Below, in pieces: positions 48,998-58,270 of a stretch of 64,000 bases of DNA. Position numbers and translations under genes: made by a program. The notes beneath the pieces were generated by a model, which was not told the DNA's origin, made no database searches, and was given only the letters and a program-made list of their open reading frames with translations. Origin of the DNA: Streptomyces sp. NBC_00536 (lineage in GTDB: Bacteria; Actinomycetota; Actinomycetes; Streptomycetales; Streptomycetaceae); NCBI RefSeq assembly GCF_036346295.1, contig NZ_CP107819.1, positions 1,922,001 to 1,986,000 on the forward strand, read 5' to 3'. Numbering within the stretch: position 1 is the stretch's first letter; every line of letters begins with the position of its first letter.

Positions 48998-49984
48998 ATG
49001 CGTGCCGATCGCGTTTTCGCGTACGGCGCGACGGCCGGCCTGATCGGCGACCGGATCCTCGGTGATCCGCGCCGCGGCCATCCCGTCGCCGCCTTCGGAA
49101 AGACCGCCGCCGCCGTCGAACGAGCCCTGTGGGGCGACAGCCGGGCCCGGGGAGCCGTGCACGCCCTGGTGTGCGCCGGGGGCGCGGCCGCCATCGGCGC
49201 GCTCGGCGCCCGCGCCGTGCGCTCCCGGCCCGCCGCCGCCCGTATCGCCCTGACCGCGGCCGCCACCTGGGCGGTGGTCGGCGGCACCTCGCTGGGCCGG
49301 GAGGCCCGGGCCATCGGGGGCGCGCTGGCCGCCGGGGACACCGAGGTGGCCCGCGAGCGGCTGCCCCACCTGTGCGGGCGCGACCCGCAGGCCCTGGACG
49401 AACAGCAGATCGCCCGCGCCGTCGTGGAGTCCGTCGCCGAGAACACCTCCGACGCCGTCGTCGGCGCCCTGGTCTGGGGCGCGCTGGCGGGGGTGCCCGG
49501 GCTGCTGGGCTTCCGCGCCGTGAACACCCTGGACGCGATGGTCGGCCACAAGTCCCCCCGCCACCTGCGCTACGGCTGGGCCTCGGCCCGGCTCGACGAC
49601 GTCGCGGGCTGGCCGGGCGCGCGGCTGACCGCGCTGGCCGCCGTACTGGCCGGACCCGACCGGTGGGGCGCCGTACGGGCCTGGCGCGCGGACGCGGCCG
49701 CCCACCCCAGCCCGAACGCCGGACCGGTGGAGGCCTCCTTCGCGGGGGCGCTCGGGGTCCGCCTCGGCGGCACCCTGGCGTACGCCGGGCGCGTGGAGCA
49801 CCGGGCCGTGCTGAACGGGGCCGCGGGCCGCCCGGTCGAGGTCGCGGACATCGAGCGGGCCGTCCGGCTGTCGCGCCGGGTCACCTGGATCTCCCTCGGG
49901 GCGTGTGTGTCGCTGCGGTTCCTGTTGTCACAGTGCACGTCAGGTCGTCGCACGTCAGGTCGTACTACGAAGGGACGCGCATGA
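48998..49984 (+). CDS. cobD: Adenosylcobinamide-phosphate synthase (CobD/CbiB)
   Basis: A 328-residue membrane enzyme that attaches aminopropanol or its phosphate to adenosylcobyric acid. Conserved stretches: [39 protein letters not shown] (catalytic region), [34 protein letters not shown]. Several hydrophobic segments are present. The C-terminal 20 residues ([16 protein letters not shown]) include a 14-bp duplication in the DNA (49935-49948 and 49950-49963) and look like an extended, non-conserved tail. ATG 48998 follows the riboswitch. The stop overlaps cobQ by 4 bases. Confidence 0.93.
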   Translation: MRADRVFAYGATAGLIGDRILGDPRRGHPVAAFGKTAAAVERALWGDSRARGAVHALVCAGGAAAIGALGARAVRSRPAAARIALTAAATWAVVGGTSLGREARAIGGALAAGDTEVARERLPHLCGRDPQALDEQQIARAVVESVAENTSDAVVGALVWGALAGVPGLLGFRAVNTLDAMVGHKSPRHLRYGWASARLDDVAGWPGARLTALAAVLAGPDRWGAVRAWRADAAAHPSPNAGPVEASFAGALGVRLGGTLAYAGRVEHRAVLNGAAGRPVEVADIERAVRLSRRVTWISLGACVSLRFLLSQCTSGRRTSGRTTKGRA

Positions 49985-51501
49985 GCGGCGCACGGCGCGG
50001 CGGCGGACTCCTGGTCGCCGGCACCACCTCCGACGCGGGCAAGAGCGTGGTCACGGCGGGCATCTGCCGCTGGCTGGCCCGCCAGGGCGTGAAGGTGGCC
50101 CCCTTCAAGGCCCAGAACATGTCCCTGAACTCCTTCGTCACCCTGGAGGGCGCCGAGATCGGCCGCGCCCAGGCGATGCAGGCCCAGGCGGCGAAGGTCG
50201 AACCGACCGCGCTGATGAACCCGGTGCTGCTCAAGCCCGGCAGTGACCAGAGCAGCCAGGTGGTGCTGCTGGGCAAGCCGGTGGGCGAGATGAGCGCCCG
50301 TGGCTACCACGGGGGCAGGCAGGAGCAGTTGCTCGGCATCGTCACGGACTGTCTGGAGCAGCTGCGGGGCACGTATGACGCCGTGATCTGCGAGGGGGCG
50401 GGCAGTCCGGCCGAGATCAACCTGCGGCGTACGGACATCGTGAACATGGGCATCGCGCGGGCCGCGCGCTTCCCGGTGGTCGTGGTCGGCGACATCGACC
50501 GCGGCGGGGTCTTCGCCTCCTTCTTCGGTACGACGGCGCTGCTGTCCCCCGAGGACCAGTCGCTGATCGCGGGCTACCTGGTCAACAAGTTCCGCGGTGA
50601 CGTGTCCCTGCTGGAACCCGGCATGGAGATGCTGCGGGGCCTGACGGGGCGCGCGACGTACGGGGTGCTGCCCTTCCAGCACGGGCTCGGCATCGACGAG
50701 GAGGACGGCCTGCGCGTCTCGCTGCGCGGCGCCGTACGGGAATCCGTGGTCGCCCCGCCCGTCGGGGAGGACGTGCTGCGGGTCGCGGTGTGCGCGGTGC
50801 CGCTCATGTCGAACTTCACCGACGTCGACGCGCTGGCCGCCGAACCGGGCGTCGTGGTCCGGTTCGTGGACCGGGCCGAGGAACTGGCCGACGCCGACCT
50901 GGTCGTCGTACCCGGCACCCGCGGCACCGTGAAGGCGCTGGCCTGGCTGCGCGAGCGCGGGCTCGCCGACGCGCTGGCGCGGCGGGCCGCCGAGGGACGC
51001 CCGGTGCTGGGCATCTGCGGCGGCTTCCAGGTGCTGGGCGAGACCATCGAGGACGACGTCGAATCCCGGGCCGGGGTCGTCGACGGGCTGGGGCTGCTGC
51101 CCGTGCGCGTCCGCTTCGCGCGGGAGAAGACCCTCGCGCGGCCGAGCGGGCACGCGCTCGGCGAGAGCGTCGAGGGGTACGAGATCCACCACGGGGTGGC
51201 CGACGTGCGGGGCGGGATCCCCTTCCTGGACGGCTGCCGCGTCGGTGAGGTGTGGGGCACGCACTGGCACGGGTCGCTGGAGAGCGACGGCTTCCGGCGG
51301 GCCTTCCTGCGGGAGGTCGCGGCGGCGGCGGGGCGGCGGTTCGTTCCGGCGGCGGACACGTCGTTCGGGGCGCTGCGGGAGGAACAGCTGGATCTGCTGG
51401 GCGATCTGATCGAGGAGCACGCGGATACCGGGGCGCTGCTGCGGCTGATCGAGGGCGGGGCTCCGGCGGGGCTCCCGTTCCTCCCCCCGGGTGCGCCGTG
51501 A
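49981..51501 (+). CDS. cobQ: Cobyric acid synthase CobQ/CbiP
   Basis: A 506-residue ATP-dependent amidotransferase that amidates positions b, d, e and g of adenosylcobyrinic acid a,c-diamide using glutamine. The N-terminal synthetase has [14 protein letters not shown] (14-27), [27 protein letters not shown] and the [11 protein letters not shown] motif. The C-terminal triad-type glutaminase domain carries Cys346 in [10 protein letters not shown] and the His-rich [20 protein letters not shown] 49981 overlaps the cobD stop (ATGA). Confidence 0.94.
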   Translation: MSGARRGGGLLVAGTTSDAGKSVVTAGICRWLARQGVKVAPFKAQNMSLNSFVTLEGAEIGRAQAMQAQAAKVEPTALMNPVLLKPGSDQSSQVVLLGKPVGEMSARGYHGGRQEQLLGIVTDCLEQLRGTYDAVICEGAGSPAEINLRRTDIVNMGIARAARFPVVVVGDIDRGGVFASFFGTTALLSPEDQSLIAGYLVNKFRGDVSLLEPGMEMLRGLTGRATYGVLPFQHGLGIDEEDGLRVSLRGAVRESVVAPPVGEDVLRVAVCAVPLMSNFTDVDALAAEPGVVVRFVDRAEELADADLVVVPGTRGTVKALAWLRERGLADALARRAAEGRPVLGICGGFQVLGETIEDDVESRAGVVDGLGLLPVRVRFAREKTLARPSGHALGESVEGYEIHHGVADVRGGIPFLDGCRVGEVWGTHWHGSLESDGFRRAFLREVAAAAGRRFVPAADTSFGALREEQLDLLGDLIEEHADTGALLRLIEGGAPAGLPFLPPGAP

Positions 51502-51527
51502 CCGCGGCCCGGGCGTTCCCGAAACTG

Positions 51528-51620
51528 GGCTCTGCCCAGACCCGGTCCTCAAACGCCGGACGGGCTGAAATCCTCCAGCCCCGCCGGCGTTTGAGGCGCG
51601 GGGTCCGGGGCGGAGCCCCG
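51528..51620. repeat. Palindromic intergenic repeat between cobQ and the chelatase gene
   Basis: CCTCAAACGCCGGACGGGCTG (51547-51567, given for its key bases CTCAAACGCCGG) faces CAGCCCCGCCGGCGTTTGAGG at 51576-51596, near-perfect arms. An outer stem pairs GGGCTCTGCCCAGACCCGG (51528-51546) with the GGGGTCCGGGGCGGAGCCCC stretch near 51601-51620. It belongs to the same family as 38858-39136 and 58187-58250. It fills the 154-bp gap where cobN would stand in the arrangement I recall from other Streptomyces. Confidence 0.85.
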
Positions 51621-51655
51621 GCAATGGTCCGCACCTTCGAAGGAGTGAGCAACGC

Positions 51656-53773
51656 ATGAGCACGCCCTACCCGTTCACCGCACTGGTCGGCCAGGCCGAC
51701 CTGCGCCTCGCGCTGCTGCTCAACGCGGTGAGCCCCGCGGTCGGCGGCGTGCTCGTGCGCGGCGAGAAGGGGACCGCCAAGTCCACCGCCGTGCGCGCGC
51801 TGTCCGCGCTGCTGCCGCAGGTGGACGTCGTCCCCGGCTGCCGGTTCAGCTGCGCGCCCACCGCCCCGGACCCGGCCTGCCCCGACGGCCCGCACGAGGC
51901 GGGCGGCCGGGCCGCGCGGCCCGCGCGGATGGTGGAGCTGCCGGTCGGCGCCTCCGAGGACCGCCTCGTGGGGGCGCTCGACATCGAACGCGCCCTGTCC
52001 GAGGGCGTGAAGGCCTTCGAGCCGGGCCTGCTGGCCGACGCGCACCGCGGGATCCTCTACGTCGACGAGGTCAACCTGCTGCACGACCACCTCATCGACC
52101 TGCTCCTCGACGCCGCCGCGATGGGCGCCTCCTACGTCGAGCGCGAGGGCGTCTCCGTCCGGCACGCGGCCCGTTTCCTGCTCGTCGGCACGATGAACCC
52201 GGAGGAGGGCGAGCTGCGGCCGCAGCTGCTGGACCGGTTCGGGCTGACCGTCGAGGTCGCCGCCTCCCGCGAGCCCGCGCAGCGCGTCGAGGTGGTGCGC
52301 CGCCGGCTCGCGTACGAGGACGACTCCGCGGCCTTCGCCGCGCGCTGGGCCGTCGACGAGGCGGACGTACGGGACCGCGTGGTCGCGGCACGTGCCCTGC
52401 TGGGCCGGGTGGTGCTCGGGGACGGCGCGCTGATGCAGATCGCCGCGACCTGCGCCGCCTTCGAGGTGGACGGGATGCGGGCCGACATCGTGATGGCGCG
52501 CACCGCCACCGCACTGGCGGCCTGGGCCGGGCGGACGGACGTCCGCAAGGAGGACGTGCGGCAGGCCGCTCTGCTGGCGCTGCCGCACCGGCGGCGGCGC
52601 AACCCCTTCGACGCGCCGGGGCTGGACGAGGACAAGCTGGACGAGATCCTCGACTCCTTCCCGGACGAGGAGCCCGAGCCCGACCCGGAGCCCGAACCGG
52701 AGCCGGAGGGTCCGGACGACGGCGGACCTGAGGGCGGACCGGACGGCGGGCCCGACGGCGGACCGGACGGCGGCGGGCTGCCGCCGCAGGGGCACGGCCA
52801 GGATCCGGCGCCGGAGTCCGCTCCGGAGCCGGACGGCGGCACCCCAGACCCGGCGGAGGCCGAGGGGGCTCCCGAGCCCGCCCCGGCCCGCGCCGACGCG
52901 GCCGAGGCTCCCACCCAGGCCGCCGTGCGGGCCGCCGACCCGTTCCGGACCAAGATGCTCAGCGTCCCGGGGCTCGGCGAGGGCGCGTCCGGACGGCGCT
53001 CGCGGGCCCGTACCGCGCACGGGCGCACGACCGGCGCGCAGCGCCCCCGGGGCCAGCTGACCAAGCTGCACCTCGCGGCGACCATCCAGGCGGCCGCCCC
53101 GCACCAGCTGGCCCGCGGGCGCACCGGCCGCGGCCTGGTCGTGCGCGGGGACGACCTGCGCCAGGCGACCCGGGAGGGCCGCGAGGGCAACCTCGTGCTG
53201 TTCGTCGTCGACGCCTCGGGCTCGATGGCGGCCCGCAAGCGGATGGGCGCGGTCAAGGGCGCGGTCCTGTCCCTGCTCCTGGACGCCTACCAGCGGCGCG
53301 ACAAGGTCGGCCTGATCACCTTCCGCGGCACCGGCGCCGAGCTGGCGCTGCCGCCCACCTCCTCGGTGGACGCGGCGGCGGCCCGGCTGGAGCAGCTGCC
53401 GACCGGCGGGCGCACCCCGCTGGCCGCGGGGCTGCTCAAGGCCCACGAGGTGCTGCGGATCGAGCGGCTGCGCGATCCGTCGCGCCGCCCGCTGCTGGTG
53501 GTCGTCACCGACGGCCGCGCCACCTCGGCGGGTCCGGCGGGCGGTGACGCCCGGGCGCTCGCGCGCCGGGCCGCGCTGCTGCTCCAGGGCGAGCACGTCG
53601 CCTCGGTGGTCGTGGACTGCGAGTCGGGTCCGGTCCGGCTGGGCCTGGCCGGGGTGCTGGCCGCCGACCTGGGCGGGCCCGCCGTGACCCTCGACGGGCT
53701 GCGGGCCGATTCGCTGGCCGGGCTCGTGAAGAACGTACGTACCTCATCCGCGACTCTCAGGAAGGCCGCCTAA
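51656..53773 (+). CDS. Magnesium-chelatase-like AAA+/VWA protein (cobaltochelatase-associated)
   Basis: A 705-residue fusion of a ChlI-type AAA+ ATPase and a ChlD-type VWA domain. Walker A GEKGTAKS (36-43), Walker B ILYVDEVNLL, sensor GTMNPEEGELRPQLLDRFGL. An acidic Pro/Gly linker (about 335-430; EPEPDPEPEPEPEGPDDGG) leads to the VWA domain with MIDAS motif DASGSMAA (Asp519, Ser521, Ser523). In actinobacterial cobalamin clusters such proteins act with CobN as the aerobic cobaltochelatase ATPase/co-ATPase. CobN is not next to it here. ATG 51656 with GGAG upstream; the TAA stop overlaps cobO. Confidence 0.9.
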   Translation: MSTPYPFTALVGQADLRLALLLNAVSPAVGGVLVRGEKGTAKSTAVRALSALLPQVDVVPGCRFSCAPTAPDPACPDGPHEAGGRAARPARMVELPVGASEDRLVGALDIERALSEGVKAFEPGLLADAHRGILYVDEVNLLHDHLIDLLLDAAAMGASYVEREGVSVRHAARFLLVGTMNPEEGELRPQLLDRFGLTVEVAASREPAQRVEVVRRRLAYEDDSAAFAARWAVDEADVRDRVVAARALLGRVVLGDGALMQIAATCAAFEVDGMRADIVMARTATALAAWAGRTDVRKEDVRQAALLALPHRRRRNPFDAPGLDEDKLDEILDSFPDEEPEPDPEPEPEPEGPDDGGPEGGPDGGPDGGPDGGGLPPQGHGQDPAPESAPEPDGGTPDPAEAEGAPEPAPARADAAEAPTQAAVRAADPFRTKMLSVPGLGEGASGRRSRARTAHGRTTGAQRPRGQLTKLHLAATIQAAAPHQLARGRTGRGLVVRGDDLRQATREGREGNLVLFVVDASGSMAARKRMGAVKGAVLSLLLDAYQRRDKVGLITFRGTGAELALPPTSSVDAAAARLEQLPTGGRTPLAAGLLKAHEVLRIERLRDPSRRPLLVVVTDGRATSAGPAGGDARALARRAALLLQGEHVASVVVDCESGPVRLGLAGVLAADLGGPAVTLDGLRADSLAGLVKNVRTSSATLRKAA

Positions 53774-54372
53774 TGCCCCAAGGACAGCCGTCCGTCGTCC
53801 CCGACGACGGACTCACCACGCGTCAGCGCCGCAACCGCCCGCTGGTCTTCGTCCACACCGGCCCCGGCAAGGGCAAGTCGACGGCCGCCTTCGGGCTGGC
53901 GCTGCGCGCCTGGAACCAGGGCTGGCCGGTCGGGGTGTTCCAGTTCGTCAAGTCGGCGAAGTGGAAGGTCGGCGAGGAGAACGCGCTCAAGGCCCTCGGC
54001 GAGACCGGCAAGGGCGGCCCGGTCGTCTGGCACAAGATGGGCGAGGGCTGGTCCTGGGTCCAGCGCGACGCGCAGCTCGACAACGAGCAGGCGGCCAAGG
54101 AGGGTTGGGAGCAAGTCAAGCGCGACCTGGCCGCGCAGACGCACACTCTGTACGTCCTGGACGAGTTCACGTACGCGCTGCACTGGGGATGGATCGATGT
54201 GGACGAGGTGATCGAGGTGCTGCGCGGCCGTCCCGGAACCCAGCACGTGGTCATCACCGGCCGCAACGCCCCCGAGAAGCTCGTGGAGTTCGCCGACCTG
54301 GTCACCGAGATGACCAAGGTCAAGCACCCCATGGACACCGGCCAGAAGGGCCAGAGAGGCATCGAGTGGTGA
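53773..54372 (+). CDS. cobO: Corrinoid adenosyltransferase CobO/BtuR
   Basis: A 199-residue enzyme that transfers the adenosyl group from ATP to cob(I)yrinic acid a,c-diamide. The phosphate-binding loop is TGPGKGKSTAAFGLALRAW (about 29-47), and the conserved second half contains YVLDEFTYALHWGWIDVDEV and HVVITGRNAPEKLVEFADLV with the C-terminal VTEMTKVKHPMDTGQKGQRG, all family signatures. Start ATG overlaps the chelatase stop (TAATG). Its own stop overlaps cobB. Confidence 0.94.
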   Translation: MPQGQPSVVPDDGLTTRQRRNRPLVFVHTGPGKGKSTAAFGLALRAWNQGWPVGVFQFVKSAKWKVGEENALKALGETGKGGPVVWHKMGEGWSWVQRDAQLDNEQAAKEGWEQVKRDLAAQTHTLYVLDEFTYALHWGWIDVDEVIEVLRGRPGTQHVVITGRNAPEKLVEFADLVTEMTKVKHPMDTGQKGQRGIEW

Positions 54373-55808
54373 CGTCCGTGACCGTCCCGCGCCTGGTGAT
54401 CGCCGCGCCGTCCTCCGGCAGCGGCAAGACCACCGTCGCGACGGGCCTGATGGCGGCCTTCACGCAGCGCGGTCTCGCCGTGTCCCCGCACAAGGCCGGG
54501 CCCGACTACATCGACCCGGGCTACCACGCCCTGGCCACCGGCCGCCCGGGGCGCAACCTGGACTCCTTCATGTCCGGGACGGACCTGATCGGCCCGCTGT
54601 TCGCGCACGGCTCGGCGGGCTGTGACCTCGCCGTGGTCGAGGGCGTGATGGGCCTCTACGACGGGGCCGCCGGGCGGGGCGAACTCGCCTCGACCGCGCA
54701 GGTCGCGAAGCTGCTGCGGGCGCCGGTGGTGCTCGTGGTGGACGCGTCCTCGCAGTCCCGGTCGGTCGCGGCGCTCGCGCACGGCTTCGCGTCCTTCGAT
54801 CCGCAGGTGCGGATCGGGGGCGTGATCCTGAACAAGGTGGGCTCCGACCGGCACGAGGTGATGCTCCGGGAGGCGCTGGAGGAGGCCGGGATGCCGGTGC
54901 TCGGCGTGCTGCGCCGGGTGCCGCAGGTCGCGGCGCCCTCGCGGCACCTGGGGCTGGTCCCGGTCGCCGAGCGCCGGGCGGACGCGCTGGCCTCGGTGGC
55001 GGCGCTGGCCGATCAGGTGCGGGCGGGCTGCGATCTGGAGGCGCTGATGGCGCTGGCCCGGACCGCGCCGCCGCTGGAGGTCGAGCCGTGGGACCCGGCG
55101 CGGAACCCGGCCCGGGACCCGGAGGAGCCGACCGGGGCCGCCACCGGGCGGCGGCCGGTCGTCGCCGTGGCGGGCGGGCCCGCCTTCACCTTCTCCTACG
55201 CCGAACACGCGGAGCTGCTGACCGCCGCCGGGGCGGAGGTCGTCACCTTCGACCCGCTGCGGGACGAGGCGCTGCCCGCGGGCACCGCAGGACTGGTCAT
55301 CGGCGGCGGTTTCCCCGAGATGTACGCGCCGGAGCTGTCGGCGAACGCCCCGCTGCGCGCCGCGGTGTCCGCGTTCGCCGCGTCGGGGGCCCCGGTCGCC
55401 GCCGAGTGCGCCGGGCTGCTCTACCTGGCGGGTTCGCTGGACGGCAAGCCGATGTGCGGGGTACTGAACGCCGACGCGCGGATGTCGGACCGGCTCACCC
55501 TCGGCTACCGCGAGGCGGTGGCGGTCTCGGACAGCCCGCTGGCGCGGGCCGGGACCCGGCTGCGCGGGCACGAGTTCCACCGCACGGTGATCGAGCCGGG
55601 CGCCGGGGCCGCGCCCGCGTGGGGGTTCACGCATCCCGAGCGCCGGGTCGAGGGCTTCGTGCAGGGGGGTGTGCACGCCAGTTACCTGCACACGCACTGG
55701 GCCGCGCAGCCGTCGGTGGCGTGGCGCTTCGTCGGCCACGCGCGCGCGGCGGACGCCGGGGCGGCCCCGGCGGGGGCGACACCGGCCGGGGCAGCGGACG
55801 CCCCGTGA
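54369..55808 (+). CDS. cobB: Cobyrinic acid a,c-diamide synthase CobB/CbiA
   Basis: A 479-residue glutamine amidotransferase that amidates carboxylates a and c of the corrin. P-loop APSSGSGKTTVATGL (13-27), VEGVMGLYDG, then the C-terminal glutaminase with GGGFPEMYAPELSANAPLR and Cys347 in AAECAGLLYLAGS; HGGVHASYLHTHWAAQPSV-like ending (QGGVHASYLHTHW). I choose GTG 54369, overlapping the cobO stop by four bases; GTG 54366 and GTG 54378 are alternatives. An Ala/Gly-rich tail (AAPAGATPAGAADAP) ends the protein. Confidence 0.94.
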   Translation: MTSVTVPRLVIAAPSSGSGKTTVATGLMAAFTQRGLAVSPHKAGPDYIDPGYHALATGRPGRNLDSFMSGTDLIGPLFAHGSAGCDLAVVEGVMGLYDGAAGRGELASTAQVAKLLRAPVVLVVDASSQSRSVAALAHGFASFDPQVRIGGVILNKVGSDRHEVMLREALEEAGMPVLGVLRRVPQVAAPSRHLGLVPVAERRADALASVAALADQVRAGCDLEALMALARTAPPLEVEPWDPARNPARDPEEPTGAATGRRPVVAVAGGPAFTFSYAEHAELLTAAGAEVVTFDPLRDEALPAGTAGLVIGGGFPEMYAPELSANAPLRAAVSAFAASGAPVAAECAGLLYLAGSLDGKPMCGVLNADARMSDRLTLGYREAVAVSDSPLARAGTRLRGHEFHRTVIEPGAGAAPAWGFTHPERRVEGFVQGGVHASYLHTHWAAQPSVAWRFVGHARAADAGAAPAGATPAGAADAP

Positions 55809-55810
55809 GG

Positions 55811-56605
55811 TCAGTCCGCGAGGCCGACGACCAGCCAGATGCCCGCCACCCCGCCCACCGTGCACATCAGTGTGGACAGGGCGGGGTGCCGGTGGTGCGC
55901 CTCGGGCAGGATCTCGGCCGACGCGAGGTAGAGCAGGACTCCGGCGAAGAAGCCGAGGTATCCCCCGAGCGGTTCCTCCGGAAGGGTGAACAGCAAGGTG
56001 GACGCCGCTCCGACGACGGGGGCCACGGCGTCCGCGAAGAGCATCATCAGGGCCTTGCGGCGGGCGTTCCCGTACAGGCTGGTGAGCGTGTAGGTGTTGA
56101 AGCCGTCGGCGAAGTCGTGGGTGATCACGGCCAGCGCGACGGCCACCCCCATCCCGCCGCCGACCTGGAACGCGGCGCCCAGCGCCACCCCGTCGGCGAG
56201 GCTGTGGCCGACCATGGCGCCCGCGGCCGTCAGCCCGACCTGCGGGACCCTGCCCCCGTGCTCCCCGTGCCCGGAACCGTTCCCGGAGCCGTGCCCGGAG
56301 CCGTTCTCGCCGCCGTGCCCGGAGCCGTTCTCGCCGCCGTGCGAGGCCTGGCGGACCGCCAGGACCCGCTCCACCACGTGCGCGACGAGGAACCCGGACA
56401 CGAAGAGCAGCAGGGCCAGCGGGACGCCGAACACCTCGTGCCCGGCCGCCCGCATCGCCTCCGGCAGCAGGTCCAGGCCCACCACGCCGAGCATCAGCCC
56501 GCCGGCGAGGCCCAGCACGAGGTGGCGGCGGTCGGTGACGCGTTGCGCCGTCCATCCGCCCGCCAGCGTCATCAGGAACGCGCCCAACGCCACGATCACG
56601 GCCAT
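55811..56605 (-). CDS. ZIP family metal transporter with His-rich loop
   Basis: A 264-residue protein with about eight membrane segments. The metal-binding helices contain GHSLADGVALGAAFQ and THDFADGFNTYTLTSLYG, the ZIP signature with paired His/Asp. The loop between helices 3 and 4 is a repeat of GSGHGGEN-like units (HGGENGSGHGGENGSGHGSG, about 110-138), a cytosolic metal sensor loop in this family. The ATG 56603-56605 follows AGGGG. It lies on the minus strand between cobB and cobC, only 3 bp from cobB, so a role in cobalt or zinc supply for corrin synthesis is suggested by position only. Confidence 0.87.
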   Translation of the reverse strand: MAVIVALGAFLMTLAGGWTAQRVTDRRHLVLGLAGGLMLGVVGLDLLPEAMRAAGHEVFGVPLALLLFVSGFLVAHVVERVLAVRQASHGGENGSGHGGENGSGHGSGNGSGHGEHGGRVPQVGLTAAGAMVGHSLADGVALGAAFQVGGGMGVAVALAVITHDFADGFNTYTLTSLYGNARRKALMMLFADAVAPVVGAASTLLFTLPEEPLGGYLGFFAGVLLYLASAEILPEAHHRHPALSTLMCTVGGVAGIWLVVGLAD

Positions 56606-56709
56606 AGGCCCCTGAATACCGACTGCCGGGCCCGCGCGCACCTTCGCGCGCGGGGTGGCGGACGACACGATGTTGACGGCTGACGATGACGAGGGAGCGA
56701 GGACCCCGG

Positions 56710-58146
56710 GTGGGCGAGCAGGGCGGTTACAGCGGGTACGAGCGGGTGGTCGTCGGCGTCGGCGGCCGTTCGGGGGTCTCGGTGGCGGAGGTCTGCGCCT
56801 TGGTCGAGGAGACGCTGCGGGACGCCGGGCTGGCGGTGGCCGCGGTCACGGCCCTGGCCACGGTGGAGTCGAAGGCGGCCGAGGCCGGGATCTCGGGCGC
56901 CGCGGAACGTTTCGGCGTACCGCTGCTGACATACGGGCCCCAGGAGCTGGAGCGGATCGCGGTCCCGCATCCGAGCGAGGCCGCCCGGGCGGCGGCCGGC
57001 ACCCCCTCGGTGGCGGAGGCGGCGGCGCTGGCCGGGGGCGGCGAGCTGCTCGTGCCCAAGCGGAAGTCGGCGGCGGCCACCTGCGCGGTGGCCCGGGCGG
57101 AGGCGCACGACCTGCGCCACCACGGGGACGCCGAGGTGCTGGACGCGCCGGGGCGGCTGGTCGACCTGGCCGTCAACGTACGGTCCGACACGCCCCCGGC
57201 CTGGCTCAAGGAGCGGATCGCCGCCTCGCTGGACACCCTTTCGGCCTATCCGGACGGGCGGGCGGCCCGGGCGGCGGTGGCCGCGCGGCACGGGCTGCCG
57301 GTGGAGCGGGTGCTGCTGACGGCCGGGGCGGCGGAGGCGTTCGTACTGATCGCGCGGGCGCTGGGCGCCGTACGGCCGGTGGTGGTGCACCCGCAGTTCA
57401 CCGAGCCGGAGGCGGCCCTGCGCGATGCCGGGCACCGGGTGGAGCGGGTGCTGCTGCGGCCCGAGGACGGGTTCCGGCTGGACCCGGCGGTGATCCCCGA
57501 GGACGCGGACCTCGTGGTCATCGGCAATCCCACCAACCCGACCTCGGTGCTGCACCCGGCGGCGGCGATCGCGGCGCTGGCCCGGCCGGGGCGGACGCTG
57601 GTGGTCGACGAGGCCTTCATGGACGCGGTTCCGGGGGAACGCGAAGCGCTGGCCGGGCGGGTGGACGTGCCCGGGCTGGTGGTGCTGCGGAGCCTGACCA
57701 AGACGTGGGGGCTGGCCGGGCTGCGGATCGGCTACGTGCTGGCCGAGCCCGCGGTGATCGCGGCGCTGGCGGCCGCGCAGCCGCTGTGGCCGGTGTCGAG
57801 TCCGGCGCTCGTGGCGGCCGAGGCGTGTGTGTCCCCGGCGGCGCTGGCGGAGGCGGCGGAGGCGGCGCGCCGGATCGAGGTGGACCGGGCCCATCTGCTG
57901 GCCGGGCTGGCCGAGTTCGATGAGGTCACGGTGGCGGGGGTGGCGGCGGGTCCCTTCGTCCTGATCCGGGTGGAGCGGGCGCCGGAGGTCCGCGCCCGGC
58001 TGCGGGCCCTGGGCTTCGCCGTCCGGCGCGGGGACACCTTCCCCGGGCTGGACAGGTCCTGGCTCCGGCTGGCCGTGCGCGACCGGGCGACGACGGGGCG
58101 GCTGCTGCAGGCCCTGGACCACGCGCTGACGCTGACGTCCTCCTGA
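56710..58146 (+). CDS. cobC: CbiG C-terminal domain fused to CobC-type PLP aminotransferase/decarboxylase
   Basis: A 478-residue fusion. Residues about 8-130 match the CbiG_C/CobE domain: VVVGVGGRSGVSVAEVCALV, VTALATVESKAAEAGISGAA and LLTYGPQELERIAVP. Residues about 133-478 are a fold type I PLP enzyme: Lys331 in LRSLTKTWGLAGLRIGY, substrate region NVRSDTPPAWL, IGNPTNPTSVLHPA, and VDEAFMD. The second part resembles CobC/CobD-type threonine-phosphate decarboxylase or Rv2231c-like proteins that supply the aminopropanol arm. I start at GTG 56710 (GAGG 7 nt upstream); ATG 56686 lacks a ribosome site. Confidence 0.9.
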   Translation: MGEQGGYSGYERVVVGVGGRSGVSVAEVCALVEETLRDAGLAVAAVTALATVESKAAEAGISGAAERFGVPLLTYGPQELERIAVPHPSEAARAAAGTPSVAEAAALAGGGELLVPKRKSAAATCAVARAEAHDLRHHGDAEVLDAPGRLVDLAVNVRSDTPPAWLKERIAASLDTLSAYPDGRAARAAVAARHGLPVERVLLTAGAAEAFVLIARALGAVRPVVVHPQFTEPEAALRDAGHRVERVLLRPEDGFRLDPAVIPEDADLVVIGNPTNPTSVLHPAAAIAALARPGRTLVVDEAFMDAVPGEREALAGRVDVPGLVVLRSLTKTWGLAGLRIGYVLAEPAVIAALAAAQPLWPVSSPALVAAEACVSPAALAEAAEAARRIEVDRAHLLAGLAEFDEVTVAGVAAGPFVLIRVERAPEVRARLRALGFAVRRGDTFPGLDRSWLRLAVRDRATTGRLLQALDHALTLTSS

Positions 58147-58186
58147 GCCGGTGTGCCGCGGCCCGGCCTGAGCGGCCTCGGGGGAC

Positions 58187-58250
58187 TGGGGCTCTGCCCC
58201 AGACCCCGCGCCTCAATCGCCGGCGGGGCTGAAACCCTCCAGCCCCGCCC
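58187..58250. repeat. Palindromic intergenic repeat between cobC and the LAETG gene
   Basis: GGGGCTCTGCCCCAGACCCC begins the element and is itself a hairpin; the core CGCCTCAATCGCCGGCGGGG matches the shared family core, followed by TGAAACCCTCCAGCCCCGCC. Related to the elements at 38858 and 51528. The converging genes make it a likely transcription end as well. Confidence 0.7.
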
Positions 58251-58270
58251 GTACCCCCCGCCAGGGGGCT

